Shown: in pieces, positions 17,951 through 25,698 of the stretch
How the letters are laid out: each line of letters starts with the position of its first letter
Numbering within the stretch: the first letter of the stretch is position 1
NCBI GenBank assembly: GCA_017503325.1
Contig: JAFVTI010000029.1
Span: 124,001-188,000 of the forward strand
From: Clostridia bacterium
GTDB lineage: Bacteria > Bacillota > Clostridia > Oscillospirales > CAG-272
Direction: 5' to 3'
DNA length: 64,000 nt
Notes under the pieces: model-generated
Database searches by the model: none
The model's input: only the letters and a program-made list of their open reading frames with translations
Told to the model about the DNA's origin: nothing
Position numbers and translations under genes: made by a program

Positions 17951-18522
17951 ACAATAATCCCCTCCTCTGCCAATTTTTCGCGTAGTGTTTGCTTGATGTG
18001 CGCAATCTGCTTATTGACCTTGGAACGGCTGACACCCATTTCCCGAGCTATATCCTCTATGCGCTTGCCCAAATAATACCGACCGATAAAAACATACCGT
18101 TGTTCCTTGGTGATCCCGTTGAGATAGTCATTCAATATCTCCGAAAGATTTATGGCATCAATTCCCGGATCCCATGCAGACAAAACATCTTCAAGCTCAG
18201 ACAACGAAACAGCCTGGCTCAATACAGCTCTTTTTTGTCTGTTATTTTTTCGGATCAGCATTACTGCATGATTTCGGATAATGGCAAGCAGAAAAGCCCT
18301 GAGCAAATATGGCCTTTCCGGAGGAATCGATTTCCAGGCAGATAAATACGTATCATCAAGGCATTCCTCACTATCCTGCAGATCAAGTAAAATACGATTT
18401 GCTGCACGAAGCAAATACTCCCTGTATTTTATATCGGTTTGCTTGATTGCATTTTCGTCACGATCCCAATATAACGAAATAATTTCGTCATCGCTCAAAA
18501 TCCGAGCATTCGTGTATTCCAT
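17947..18522 (-). CDS. ECF-type RNA polymerase sigma factor
   Basis: 191 residues, AAGGAG 6 nt before ATG 18522. Region 2 spans residues ~34-90 (EYLLRAANRILLDLQDSEEC, AIIRNHAVMLIRK). Region 4 spans ~130-185, with LGKRIEDIAREMGVSRSKVNKQIAHIK as the -35-recognising helix-turn-helix. There is no region 1 or 3, so this is an extracytoplasmic-function type. It directs polymerase to an unknown regulon, probably including its own operon. Confidence 0.92.
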   Translation of the reverse strand: MEYTNARILSDDEIISLYWDRDENAIKQTDIKYREYLLRAANRILLDLQDSEECLDDTYLSAWKSIPPERPYLLRAFLLAIIRNHAVMLIRKNNRQKRAVLSQAVSLSELEDVLSAWDPGIDAINLSEILNDYLNGITKEQRYVFIGRYYLGKRIEDIAREMGVSRSKVNKQIAHIKQTLREKLAEEGIIV

Positions 18523-18562
18523 AGCATTCTCCTTTCTACATCCTTCACACTTATAGATGCCA

Positions 18563-18596
18563 TTTTTCGGAAAATAGTGTACGTTTTTCGGAAAAT
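18563..18596 (-). promoter_or_regulatory. Paired 13-bp near-palindromic repeats upstream of the sigma gene
   Basis: TTTTTCGGAAAAT occurs twice, at 18563-18575 and 18584-18596, exactly 21 bp apart (two helical turns). They lie 40-75 bp upstream of the sigma-factor start and on the same DNA face, so they are likely operators or autoregulated promoter elements. A TATAAG-like -10 (minus strand) lies just downstream. Confidence 0.55.
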
Positions 18597-18610
18597 TTCT
18601 TCAAAATCTC

Positions 18611-18640
18611 AGAATCGACCCGCAAAAGCAGGTCGATTCT
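18611..18640 (-). terminator. Hairpin terminator of the fucosidase operon
   Basis: A 10-bp stem (18611-18620 with 18631-18640), with a weak TTTT tail on the minus strand. Confidence 0.5.
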
Positions 18641-18656
18641 ATGTTCTGATTGAATT

Positions 18657-19634
18657 TTATTTTCCCGAAGACTGTCGCTTCCCTACCTCGCGCAAGATTT
18701 CCAGCGCGGGCGCGGGGATTCTGCCGAGGTGATCGGGTCCTACGTTGAGCAGATAGTTGACACCGCGGGCGTTGAGATGCTCCTTGATGCGGATGACCTC
18801 ATCGGCATTTTTCCAGTTGTCATCGTAATACTTAAAGCCCCAGGTGTCGTTGAGTGTGGTCGGAGACTCCACCAGCACGCCGTCCATATATTCGTCGGGA
18901 ATCTCGTTGTCGCCCATGGATACGTAATCACCAAGATCGTTGCCGATGCGGCTGTTGAGCAGGCAGTCGGGCTGTATCGACTTGACAAGGTCTCGCAGCT
19001 CGCGCGATTGCTCGGGCGTGATCTGATGGGGGGTATCGCACCAAAGCAGGCACAAGTCGCCGTATTTGGTCAGTATCTCGCGGATCTGCGGCAGGATCTT
19101 GGCACGGAAGCATTGCTCGTAATCCTTGGCGTCATCATCCGGATAGTCCCAGTTGTTTGTCCAATGCGTGTCGCATACGTTGAGGTGCGTGGGGTGATAG
19201 CCACCACCGTTGGGCTCGTGCCAATCCAGCTCCTGCGAATAATACAGTCCGAATTTCAGACCGTGCTTTTTGCAGGCTGCCGAAAGCTCCGCAATCACGT
19301 CACGTCCAAAGGGCGTGGCATCCACCACATTGTAGTCGTCGTATTCGGATTTGAACATGCAAAAGCCGTCGTGGTGCTTGCTGGTCACCACCATATAATT
19401 CATGCCTGCATCCTTGGCCAGCTTTACCCATTCCTCCGCGTCAAAATACACGGGATTGAAGGCCTTTGCCAGCTGTGCATATTCCTCGTTCGGGATACGG
19501 AAATAAGACTGCGCCCACTCAGCGATCATATCCATGCGCTGACCCTTATATTCACCGGCCAGCAAGGAGTAAAGACCCCAGTGGATCATAAGACCGAATT
19601 TTGCTTCATTTTTGAACCATTCACGATTATTCAT
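18657..19634 (-). CDS. Alpha-L-fucosidase, GH29, catalytic domain only
   Basis: 325 residues from ATG 19634 (AAGGAG at 8 nt); a longer in-frame extension would overlap the upstream gene and lacks a ribosome binding site. GH29 hallmarks: KFGLMIHWGLYS, VVTSKHHDGFCMF, WTNNWDYP and LCLLWCDTP, where the Asp is the expected nucleophile. It hydrolyses terminal alpha-L-fucose. It is short because the C-terminal beta-sandwich of ~100 residues is absent, and has no signal peptide, so it should act on imported oligosaccharides. Last gene of a three-gene operon with two membrane proteins. Confidence 0.88.
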   Translation of the reverse strand: MNNREWFKNEAKFGLMIHWGLYSLLAGEYKGQRMDMIAEWAQSYFRIPNEEYAQLAKAFNPVYFDAEEWVKLAKDAGMNYMVVTSKHHDGFCMFKSEYDDYNVVDATPFGRDVIAELSAACKKHGLKFGLYYSQELDWHEPNGGGYHPTHLNVCDTHWTNNWDYPDDDAKDYEQCFRAKILPQIREILTKYGDLCLLWCDTPHQITPEQSRELRDLVKSIQPDCLLNSRIGNDLGDYVSMGDNEIPDEYMDGVLVESPTTLNDTWGFKYYDDNWKNADEVIRIKEHLNARGVNYLLNVGPDHLGRIPAPALEILREVGKRQSSGK

Positions 19635-19647
19635 ACTGTCTTCTCCT

Positions 19648-20232
19648 TTATGAAACAGTGTGATTTCCTTTATATTCAAAGAATTTTCTGTTGTAGGCGT
19701 ATGCCACCTCTGCCTCGCCCTTACGAGATACCAGGTAGAATTCGTCACCGCGCAGCGAGGTATTGTCCAGCCCCTCGGGAGAGATATACATCTCCTTACT
19801 CCATGCATAAAGCTTCTCGGTCTCAGGCACGCGCCACTTCGCATGGTCAAAATAAAATACCGTTATGCACTTTGTGTAATGCGTGTGAGTACTCATTCCC
19901 GGCCTGTAGTGGGTGTGAGGCTCATATACCTGCTCTTTGTCTATATGAGACAATTTATCCGTGGAGATAACAAATTCGCCATCGTATTCTACTGATTCGA
20001 CGATCTCGCGATCCTTCTTGTTCTGCTTGAAATACAGGACAATGGGCACGATTGCCAGAAGGCCGATCGGTATGGCAAGCACCCACGATACGGCATAACC
20101 TGCAAGGATAGCAAGAGCCGCTATGGGCATGACCCAAATCAGCGTTTTGTTGTCGTTATTCTTGGCCTTTTTTTCCTCATTCTTGAGAATATCCTGCAGG
20201 ATGACTTCGTCTGTTAATATCTCTTTTTTCAT
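19648..20232 (-). CDS. Hypothetical protein with two membrane helices
   Basis: 194 residues, not recognised. A charged N-terminus (1-28) precedes two adjacent membrane helices (~29-67), then ~125 soluble residues rich in His and Tyr (EPHTHYRPGMSTHTHYTK, possibly metal binding). Its tail (GDEFYLVSRKGE...YNRKFFEYKG) resembles that of the upstream gene (PFIIVVYHDR...YNERVFRYEE), so the two are probable paralogues. Start overlaps the upstream stop by 4 nt. Confidence 0.7.
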   Translation of the reverse strand: MKKEILTDEVILQDILKNEEKKAKNNDNKTLIWVMPIAALAILAGYAVSWVLAIPIGLLAIVPIVLYFKQNKKDREIVESVEYDGEFVISTDKLSHIDKEQVYEPHTHYRPGMSTHTHYTKCITVFYFDHAKWRVPETEKLYAWSKEMYISPEGLDNTSLRGDEFYLVSRKGEAEVAYAYNRKFFEYKGNHTVS

Positions 20233-20810
20233 TCAACTGTCTCCTCATATCTGAATACACGCTCATTATAGAGCAATACGGGCGCTGTTGGGCGATCATG
20301 ATATACGACAATGATAAATGGGATCGGATCATCCGCATACTGCATGATTCCGCGCAGACCAAACGCATCAGGCTCATTCGCATTTCTGACATAACACATG
20401 CCACTCTCAAAAATATACTCGTCTTTTCTCGGTTGCGTTCCCTTGCCACTGTGCCTGATGTCCATTATGATCTCGTTATCTATGGGCCGCATGTTCTCAT
20501 TTGCGCATACCAAGGTGTCGCGAATGATGCTGAACCTTCTTGCATGGATTCGCTTTTTCATGCGACCGAGCGTGATAAGTTCGACAATACCCCAGACAAG
20601 ATAGTATAAAAGCAATACTCCAAGCACGCACAAAAGAATCATCGCAGCAGGAGCTTGATTTGCATGCAAAGAATACAAAATGATCGCACCAAAAATCAAG
20701 GAAAAAATCATAAACGCTCCAACGATCAGATCTCCTTTGATTCTGCGCTTGACTTCTTGACCAAGGTCTTGCATGATCCTGTTTTTTGTCAGCAATACTT
20801 TTTTCTCCAC
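20229..20810 (-). CDS. Hypothetical protein with two membrane helices, paralogue of its downstream neighbour
   Basis: 193 residues if GTG 20810 is used, which has GGGGG 7 nt upstream; ATG 20816 is the alternative. The promoter at 20841-20869 rules out the longer frame that begins at 20891. Residues ~1-28 are charged, ~29-75 contain two membrane helices, and the rest is a soluble domain. Function unknown. First gene of the operon that ends in the GH29 fucosidase. Confidence 0.7.
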   Translation of the reverse strand: MEKKVLLTKNRIMQDLGQEVKRRIKGDLIVGAFMIFSLIFGAIILYSLHANQAPAAMILLCVLGVLLLYYLVWGIVELITLGRMKKRIHARRFSIIRDTLVCANENMRPIDNEIIMDIRHSGKGTQPRKDEYIFESGMCYVRNANEPDAFGLRGIMQYADDPIPFIIVVYHDRPTAPVLLYNERVFRYEETVE

Positions 20811-20840
20811 AAGCATTCCCCCGATTCCTGATGTATCATT

Positions 20841-20869
20841 ATTATAGCAGAGTTTGTCTTCCCTGTCAA
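20841..20869 (-). promoter_or_regulatory. Perfect consensus sigma-A promoter
   Basis: TTGACA (20864-20869), 17 bp, TATAAT (20841-20846) on the minus strand. Drives the two membrane proteins and the fucosidase. Confidence 0.9.
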
Positions 20870-20882
20870 TTGCAGTAAACAG

Positions 20883-20909
20883 AAAAAGCAAGCCTTACGA
20901 CTTGCTTTT
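20883..20909 (-). terminator. Terminator overlapping the end of the YwaF-like gene
   Basis: AAAAGCAAG / CTTGCTTTT stem with the TAA stop (20895-20897) in its loop region; T-rich tail follows on the minus strand. Confidence 0.75.
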
Positions 20910-21668
20910 CTTTTTTGTTAACAGATAGTACCCTGCATAAAAGGCTACTATGTAAATCAAAAACAGTACAACAACACCGATCGGATACAGCACGGGGTTT
21001 CCGCCCACGAGATTATACAGAATATCGTACGGCGTGCCGTCGCCCTGCATCAGGAACATATAATTATAGTCCGTGAGAATGTTGACGATATATGCGAGAA
21101 CACAACAAACACTAAGTATCGAAAACGTGATGCCGATATTATTCTTTTTCATGCTGGTCATGCCCGAGATCGCAATGTAAAGAGAGCCAAAGCCCGAAAT
21201 ACAATGCGTGATACCCGAGCAGACGTTGACATAGTAGAAGATCGGATACGCATTATAGTTCTGTGCTGCGCCGTAAGTACCTGCAAGTGCTCCCAGCAGG
21301 CCAAAGATCAACACGAAATCCAGAGCGGCTTCCTTGAGCCTTCCCTTGGAAAACGCAGCAAGCGGCAGCGTGATCAGTTGGATGCTGCATAAAAACAGCG
21401 GCAGGTTACGTAAAAGCGATTGTACGGGCTCGTCCGATTGCACGCAGCTGAGCACGATTTTGATAATCTCTACGCCATCGATCAGGATCGCTGCCCAGAT
21501 CAACGGTACGTTCTTATTCTTATTCGGATGCTTGCGATAATCAAGGCCGACCCAAATTGCCAGCGCTGTCATGATAAGAACCAACGAAGTCACAAAGGTC
21601 AGATGCTGCCAGGAATATGCGCCCGCGGGATCAACCGTCAGTTCACCAAAGCCTAAAAAAGCCCCCAT
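20895..21668 (-). CDS. YwaF-like integral membrane protein
   Basis: 257 residues with about seven membrane helices. LRNLPLFLCSIQL, with a charged/Pro boundary before the third or fourth helix, and the long C-terminal hydrophobic hairpin ending KKKSKS, resemble the YwaF (TIGR02206) membrane family of unknown function. Start ATG 21668 follows AAGGAG. Monocistronic between its own promoter and terminator. Confidence 0.65.
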   Translation of the reverse strand: MGAFLGFGELTVDPAGAYSWQHLTFVTSLVLIMTALAIWVGLDYRKHPNKNKNVPLIWAAILIDGVEIIKIVLSCVQSDEPVQSLLRNLPLFLCSIQLITLPLAAFSKGRLKEAALDFVLIFGLLGALAGTYGAAQNYNAYPIFYYVNVCSGITHCISGFGSLYIAISGMTSMKKNNIGITFSILSVCCVLAYIVNILTDYNYMFLMQGDGTPYDILYNLVGGNPVLYPIGVVVLFLIYIVAFYAGYYLLTKKKSKS

Positions 21669-21704
21669 GTCTTACTCCTTTGCGAAAATTGTCACATTAC
21701 GGAT

Positions 21705-21713
21705 ATTATACCA
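21705..21713 (-). promoter_or_regulatory. Extended -10 promoter of the YwaF-like gene
   Basis: TGGTATAAT on the minus strand (TATAAT at 21705-21710); no clear -35 box, as usual for TGn-extended promoters. Confidence 0.55.
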
Positions 21714-21758
21714 CAGAACGACTTTCACATATCAGACATGGGGAAATCTTAATAATTC

Positions 21759-22808
21759 TTAATATTCTGTTTGATAGCCGGAAAAACCACTTGAATAATA
21801 CTGCTTGCCGTTCACGGTCAGCCACATAGCTTCCACGCCGTCAAGCGACTCGATCAAGGCAAGTCCCTCTTGATACGTCATGCAGAACAGCGCGGTCGAA
21901 AGCGCGTCACCGTCAGCGGAGCTGTCGCACACGATCGACACCGAGGTGAAGTAATCCGCAGGCATCAGAGTGACAGGGTCGATAATGTGGTGATACCGTT
22001 TCCCCTCCACAACGTAATACCGCTGATACGAGCCGCTGGTGATCAATGATTCTCCGTCAAGCTGCAGATAAGCGAGATAATCCTCTGCATCATCCGCAGG
22101 GTTTTCTATACCCACGGTCCAACCACTACCATCAGGCTTTGCACCAAGCGTACGCACGTTTCCGCCTACGTTGATCACGTATCCCGCAATTCCCTTTTGC
22201 TCCATTTGCCGGGCAACCATCTCCACGGCATAGCCCTTTGCGATTGCTCCAACGTCAAGGCGCATCTGCGGATCTGTAAGCGTAACCGTGCAGGCCTGCT
22301 CATCAATCAACACTTTATCAATATCGGTATGCTGTGCCGCCTCTTGCAGCCTTGCCATAGGTGGCAGCTGTGCATTCCACGGCTCGTCCATGCCGTCCTC
22401 GCGGTACTCATGCCAGACAGACAGCACGCTGCCCATTGCGACGTTTACCTTCCCACCCGTCATCTCGTAAGCCTGCTTTGCATACAGCAGCATATCGATG
22501 ATGCGTCGATCCACCGTCACCGTGCGGTGCGCGCCATCCACCAGCTCGTTGACCGTGCACAGATTCTCCATGCCGTCATAGCGATGATAGATGGTAAACA
22601 GCCTATGATATTCGCCGAGCAAGGAAAACACCTCGTCCGCGATCTCGTCAAACTCCTGTTGACTGTCTGCATATCCTGTCACGGTAGTCACGGTATCAAA
22701 ATAATCAAAGGAGTATTCCGAAAACTTTTGCGCTTCCCGCCCGCATGAAGTAAACGCGCTTGCAAGCAAGAGCAAAAGCAAAAGATATACAAGTAAAGTT
22801 CTCTTCAT
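21759..22808 (-). CDS. apbE: FAD:protein FMN transferase, lipoprotein
   Basis: 349 residues. A signal peptide ends in a lipobox-like FTSCG (Cys ~22). ApbE features are FDYFDTVTTVTGY, LDVGAIAKGYAVE, GNVRTLG and the C-terminal metal/FAD loop (SADGDALSTALFCM). It transfers FMN from FAD onto Thr in S/T-GAT motifs of secreted or membrane flavoproteins; two such motifs lie in the nearby rnfG, and rnfD is another family target. It follows the lipoprotein gene across a terminator; no strong promoter of its own is visible, so readthrough is probable. Confidence 0.95.
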   Translation of the reverse strand: MKRTLLVYLLLLLLLASAFTSCGREAQKFSEYSFDYFDTVTTVTGYADSQQEFDEIADEVFSLLGEYHRLFTIYHRYDGMENLCTVNELVDGAHRTVTVDRRIIDMLLYAKQAYEMTGGKVNVAMGSVLSVWHEYREDGMDEPWNAQLPPMARLQEAAQHTDIDKVLIDEQACTVTLTDPQMRLDVGAIAKGYAVEMVARQMEQKGIAGYVINVGGNVRTLGAKPDGSGWTVGIENPADDAEDYLAYLQLDGESLITSGSYQRYYVVEGKRYHHIIDPVTLMPADYFTSVSIVCDSSADGDALSTALFCMTYQEGLALIESLDGVEAMWLTVNGKQYYSSGFSGYQTEY

Positions 22809-22820
22809 TTCTTCAAGTGC

Positions 22821-22846
22821 AAAACGGGAGGCGAGCCTCCCGTTTT
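22821..22846 (-). terminator. Terminator after the tandem-repeat lipoprotein gene
   Basis: A 12-bp perfect stem (22821-22832 with 22835-22846), GC-rich, followed by TTTT on the minus strand and only 12 bp before apbE. Confidence 0.85.
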
Positions 22847-22859
22847 ATCAATTCTCAAA

Positions 22860-23843
22860 TCAGCCGATCTTCTGTGCAGCCTTTACCAAGCCGTTTACCA
22901 GAATGGTGCAGCCTGCAGCCTTCAGGTCAGCATTGCCATAGTTGTCAGCGCCAACAAAGCCTGCGATCTCGGATGCGGTCTTGCCTACGCATGCAGCATC
23001 AAATGCAGCAGCCTGTGCATACCATTCCTTAGCAGCACCGCCGTAAGCAACCATGCCATAGTTGTCGCCCTGCTCCTTCTTGGTCTGAACAGCCTTGTTC
23101 AGATCATAGGTGGAAGCACCGGCAGCGTCAAAGGTGAAAGCGACCTGTGCTACGTCGCTGCTTGCAACGACGACCTTGCCGTCAGCATCAACTGCTGCTG
23201 CAAAGAAGGTGGTCTCAACCTGGTTCTTGCCGGCCTTTTCTTCGGTCGCATCGGTGCAGGTCTGCTCGGTGTGAACGCCAAGCTTGAGGGTGTGAGCAGA
23301 GGTAGCAGCGGAATCAGCAGCGTTATTGACTGCCTTTTCGATCGCCAGAACAAACTCGTTGATCATGATGGTGCAGCCGGCGTTGATGACCTCGTCATTC
23401 CCCTTGTTGCCCTCAGCAACCAGAGCCTTGACTTCTGCCAGAGTCTTACCTGCAACCAGTGCCATGAAAGCATCAGCCTGCTCGTACCATTCCTTGGTAG
23501 CGCCGCCGTAAGTGACCATGTTATAGTCCTTACCCTGCTCGTACTTAGTCTTGAAAGAGTCATTTGCAACTGCCTTACCGTCAGCAGTATACTTAACAGT
23601 GATGTCAGCGGTATCGAGAACGCAAGATACGATCTTGCCGTCTGCGTCAACCGTAACAGCCGCTGCGGTAATGGCAACCTTGCCCTGACCGTCAGCATCT
23701 TCGGTCGCGCTGTCAGCCTTGGAAACGTTGGTGTAAACGCCAAGACCAAACTTGAGAGTCTGTGCCTCCTTGTTGCAGCCAACCAAAGTCAAAGTCGACA
23801 GCATCAAAAGAGCCACGAGGAGTGCGCAAAGAATTCTTTTCAT
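22860..23843 (-). CDS. Lipoprotein with two tandem ~145-residue repeats, Rnf-associated
   Basis: 327 residues. A signal peptide ends at lipobox LVGC (Cys23). Two homologous units follow, ~28-175 and ~186-325. Each contains LKFGLGV/LKLGVHT, AAxVDADGKI/V, a YNMV(T/A)YGGA(T/A)KEWY core, a GKT helix, and an INAGCTIMIN / LKAAGCTILVN end. I do not recognise the family. YGGAT in repeat 1 faintly recalls the ApbE acceptor motif, but the second copy has Ala, so flavinylation is unsupported. It sits between the Rnf cluster and apbE with its own consensus promoter, suggesting a cell-surface redox or metal-handling role. Confidence 0.75.
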   Translation of the reverse strand: MKRILCALLVALLMLSTLTLVGCNKEAQTLKFGLGVYTNVSKADSATEDADGQGKVAITAAAVTVDADGKIVSCVLDTADITVKYTADGKAVANDSFKTKYEQGKDYNMVTYGGATKEWYEQADAFMALVAGKTLAEVKALVAEGNKGNDEVINAGCTIMINEFVLAIEKAVNNAADSAATSAHTLKLGVHTEQTCTDATEEKAGKNQVETTFFAAAVDADGKVVVASSDVAQVAFTFDAAGASTYDLNKAVQTKKEQGDNYGMVAYGGAAKEWYAQAAAFDAACVGKTASEIAGFVGADNYGNADLKAAGCTILVNGLVKAAQKIG

Positions 23844-23890
23844 AAATTCTCTCCTTAAAATATTTTGTTGATATTCTTGATATCTTTCGC

Positions 23891-23919
23891 ATTATAACAT
23901 ACAAATATTGGCTTGTCAA
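23891..23919 (-). promoter_or_regulatory. Perfect consensus promoter of the tandem-repeat lipoprotein
   Basis: TTGACA (23914-23919), 17 bp, TATAAT (23891-23896) on the minus strand, almost touching the end of the Gx transporter gene. Confidence 0.9.
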
Positions 23920-23921
23920 TA

Positions 23922-24422
23922 CTATTTCCATTCCGGAATTCGTTTTATCATCAAAGCTCCGCAAATTCCTATCAGTACACCGGAAATCGTGCCCGTAACA
24001 GCCAGAACGATCAGATAATAGCCAAGCTCTGCAGTTCCCAGAAGGATCATGGCCATGGCGATCTGTCCAACGTTATGCAGCACACCGCCTGCCACGCTGA
24101 CACCCACGACAGACATAAAATCCAGCTTTTTGAGCAGCAGCATACCAAGCAAGCTCAGCACCGCTCCGGCAATGCTGTATGCAAAGCCCATCACGTTACC
24201 AAACAGCAAAGCAACAGCTACGACACGGACAACGGAGACAAGTGCCGCCTCCTTGATCCCTTGTCGATACAGCAAAAAAATGATGACAATATTGGGAAGC
24301 CCTATTTTTATACCGGGAATAGCCGTAATAATGGGAGGAATGAGCACCTCCACGTAAGCAAGCACCAATGCAAGAGCTGTGCATAGACCGAGAAATGCTG
24401 TTTTTTTTGCTGCATTCTTCAT
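23922..24422 (-). CDS. Gx transporter family membrane protein
   Basis: 166 residues with about five membrane helices. Family blocks KIGLPNIVIIFLLYRQG, FGNVMGFAYSIAGA and GVLHNVGQIAMA match the Gx_transporter/heptaprenyl-synthase-component-I-like family (PF07456 type), which resembles ECF-transporter substrate-binding subunits. It follows the NusG-II gene by 13 nt. This pair commonly accompanies rnf or apbE in Firmicutes, so a flavin- or Rnf-linked role is likely but unproven. Confidence 0.8.
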   Translation of the reverse strand: MKNAAKKTAFLGLCTALALVLAYVEVLIPPIITAIPGIKIGLPNIVIIFLLYRQGIKEAALVSVVRVVAVALLFGNVMGFAYSIAGAVLSLLGMLLLKKLDFMSVVGVSVAGGVLHNVGQIAMAMILLGTAELGYYLIVLAVTGTISGVLIGICGALMIKRIPEWK

Positions 24423-24435
24423 TTCTCCGCCTCCA

Positions 24436-24870
24436 TTACGCGACTATGTCAGGACCGTGATCCGCATCACGAGTCTGCACCGTGATCACGACCTTATTAG
24501 GCAAGCATGCAATGCTCTCCCCTTGCCTTGAGATCGGCTTATGCGCAGCACAGATCCCATCGGGACAGCTGGCTTGCTCCACATAGGCTTTGCCATCCTT
24601 GATGACCAATCTGTTGAGCTGTTCTCCACTCTTGCCTGTACGGATATCAATAACGGTGTCCCTGTCCAGCGAATAGGTGCCAAAGACCTCTCCGTCCACC
24701 TTGACAACGACCTCGTCGCCGCCCGGACGCAGAAAATAGAATCCGGCACCCAGGCAGATCACCGCACACAATAGTGCTGCGATGAAAATAATATCGTTTC
24801 TCAGTTTTCTTCCACCGCCTTTACCGGCGGTGGAAGATGTTTTTTCATTATTCATATGATTGCGGTTCAA
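24436..24870 (-). CDS. NusG domain II-containing protein
   Basis: 144 residues. TTG 24870 is the best start because GGAG lies 7 nt before it inside rnfB; the ATG at 24855 has no suitable ribosome binding site. One membrane helix (~27-47) is followed by a NusG_II domain with VVVKVDGEVFGTYSL, ASCPDGICAAHKPISRQGESIACLPN (three conserved Cys) and KVVITV. Found in rnf/apbE clusters. Function unknown. Overlaps rnfB by 23 nt. Confidence 0.85.
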   Translation of the reverse strand: MNRNHMNNEKTSSTAGKGGGRKLRNDIIFIAALLCAVICLGAGFYFLRPGGDEVVVKVDGEVFGTYSLDRDTVIDIRTGKSGEQLNRLVIKDGKAYVEQASCPDGICAAHKPISRQGESIACLPNKVVITVQTRDADHGPDIVA

Positions 24871-25684
24871 AAGGTTTCTCCAGATCCGGGAAATTCGTAT
24901 GCTTCATACAGCCGGTCGGGCAGCTCTCAACGCAGGTGCCGCAGCCGGTACACTTATCATAATCAATTTTCGCCAGATTATCCTTGACCGTAATCGCATT
25001 CTCAGGACAATTCTTTTCGCACTTCTTGCATCCGATACAAGCATTGGAGCACGCCTTGCGCGCATCCGCGCCCTTGTCCTGATTATTGCACATCACGGTA
25101 ACCTTTGTCTCCTGAGGCACAAGTGTAATGATGTGCTTGGGACACACGGTCACGCAAAGTCCGCAGCCAAGGCAGCGTCTGGTATCCACGCGCGCAACGC
25201 CGTCCTGTGTGCAGATCGCATCCGCAGGACAAGCATTTGCACAGTCTCCCAGACCAAGACAGCCGAAATTGCAAGCCTCGGGACCGCCGTAAATGGCAGA
25301 AGCGGCCTTGCAAGATTCAATGCCAACGTATTCCGCCTTCATATTGACCGCGCCGCACGTGCCGTTACAATGCACGTAAGCGACAACGTCCTTGGGCGCT
25401 TCAACCTCGACACCCAGGATCTCGCCAATCTCGTTTGCCACGCTCTCAGCACCGGGAACGCAAAGATTGGGCTTTGCTTTTCCCTCTGCCAGCGCAGCAG
25501 CATAGTCGTCACAGCCCTTATATCCGCAAGCACCGCAATTGATGCCGGGCAGACACGCTCTGATCGTCTTTGCAGTTTGGTTCTCCTCTACTGCAAAGAA
25601 CTTGGAAACCAGCGCCAACAGAATTGCCAGGAAAAGGGATACAACGAGGGCTACAGCCAAAGCAATTAAAATATCGATCCACAT
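24848..25684 (-). CDS. rnfB: Rnf complex iron-sulfur subunit RnfB
   Basis: 278 residues. An N-terminal membrane anchor (1-27) is followed by the four-cysteine cluster CGACGYKGC (DUF/Fes domain, ~45-70), then three ferredoxin-type repeats: CLGCGLCVTVCP, CIGCKKCEKNCP and CTGCGTCVESCP. It accepts electrons from reduced ferredoxin and passes them into the Rnf membrane complex. Last rnf gene, in the order C-D-G-E-A-B. Confidence 0.96.
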   Translation of the reverse strand: MWIDILIALAVALVVSLFLAILLALVSKFFAVEENQTAKTIRACLPGINCGACGYKGCDDYAAALAEGKAKPNLCVPGAESVANEIGEILGVEVEAPKDVVAYVHCNGTCGAVNMKAEYVGIESCKAASAIYGGPEACNFGCLGLGDCANACPADAICTQDGVARVDTRRCLGCGLCVTVCPKHIITLVPQETKVTVMCNNQDKGADARKACSNACIGCKKCEKNCPENAITVKDNLAKIDYDKCTGCGTCVESCPTGCMKHTNFPDLEKPFEPQSYE

Positions 25685-25698
25685 AGTAATAGCCCCCT

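Noticed and set aside
22860..23843. Covalent FMN attachment at YGGAT in the lipoprotein
   Set aside because: The second repeat has GGAA and the residues around GAT do not match the Dxx(S/T)GAT acceptor consensus seen in RnfG.
23922..24422. Heptaprenyl diphosphate synthase subunit I as the function of the Gx transporter gene
   Set aside because: That name is an old family label; there is no partner synthase here and the genomic context is Rnf/NusG-II.
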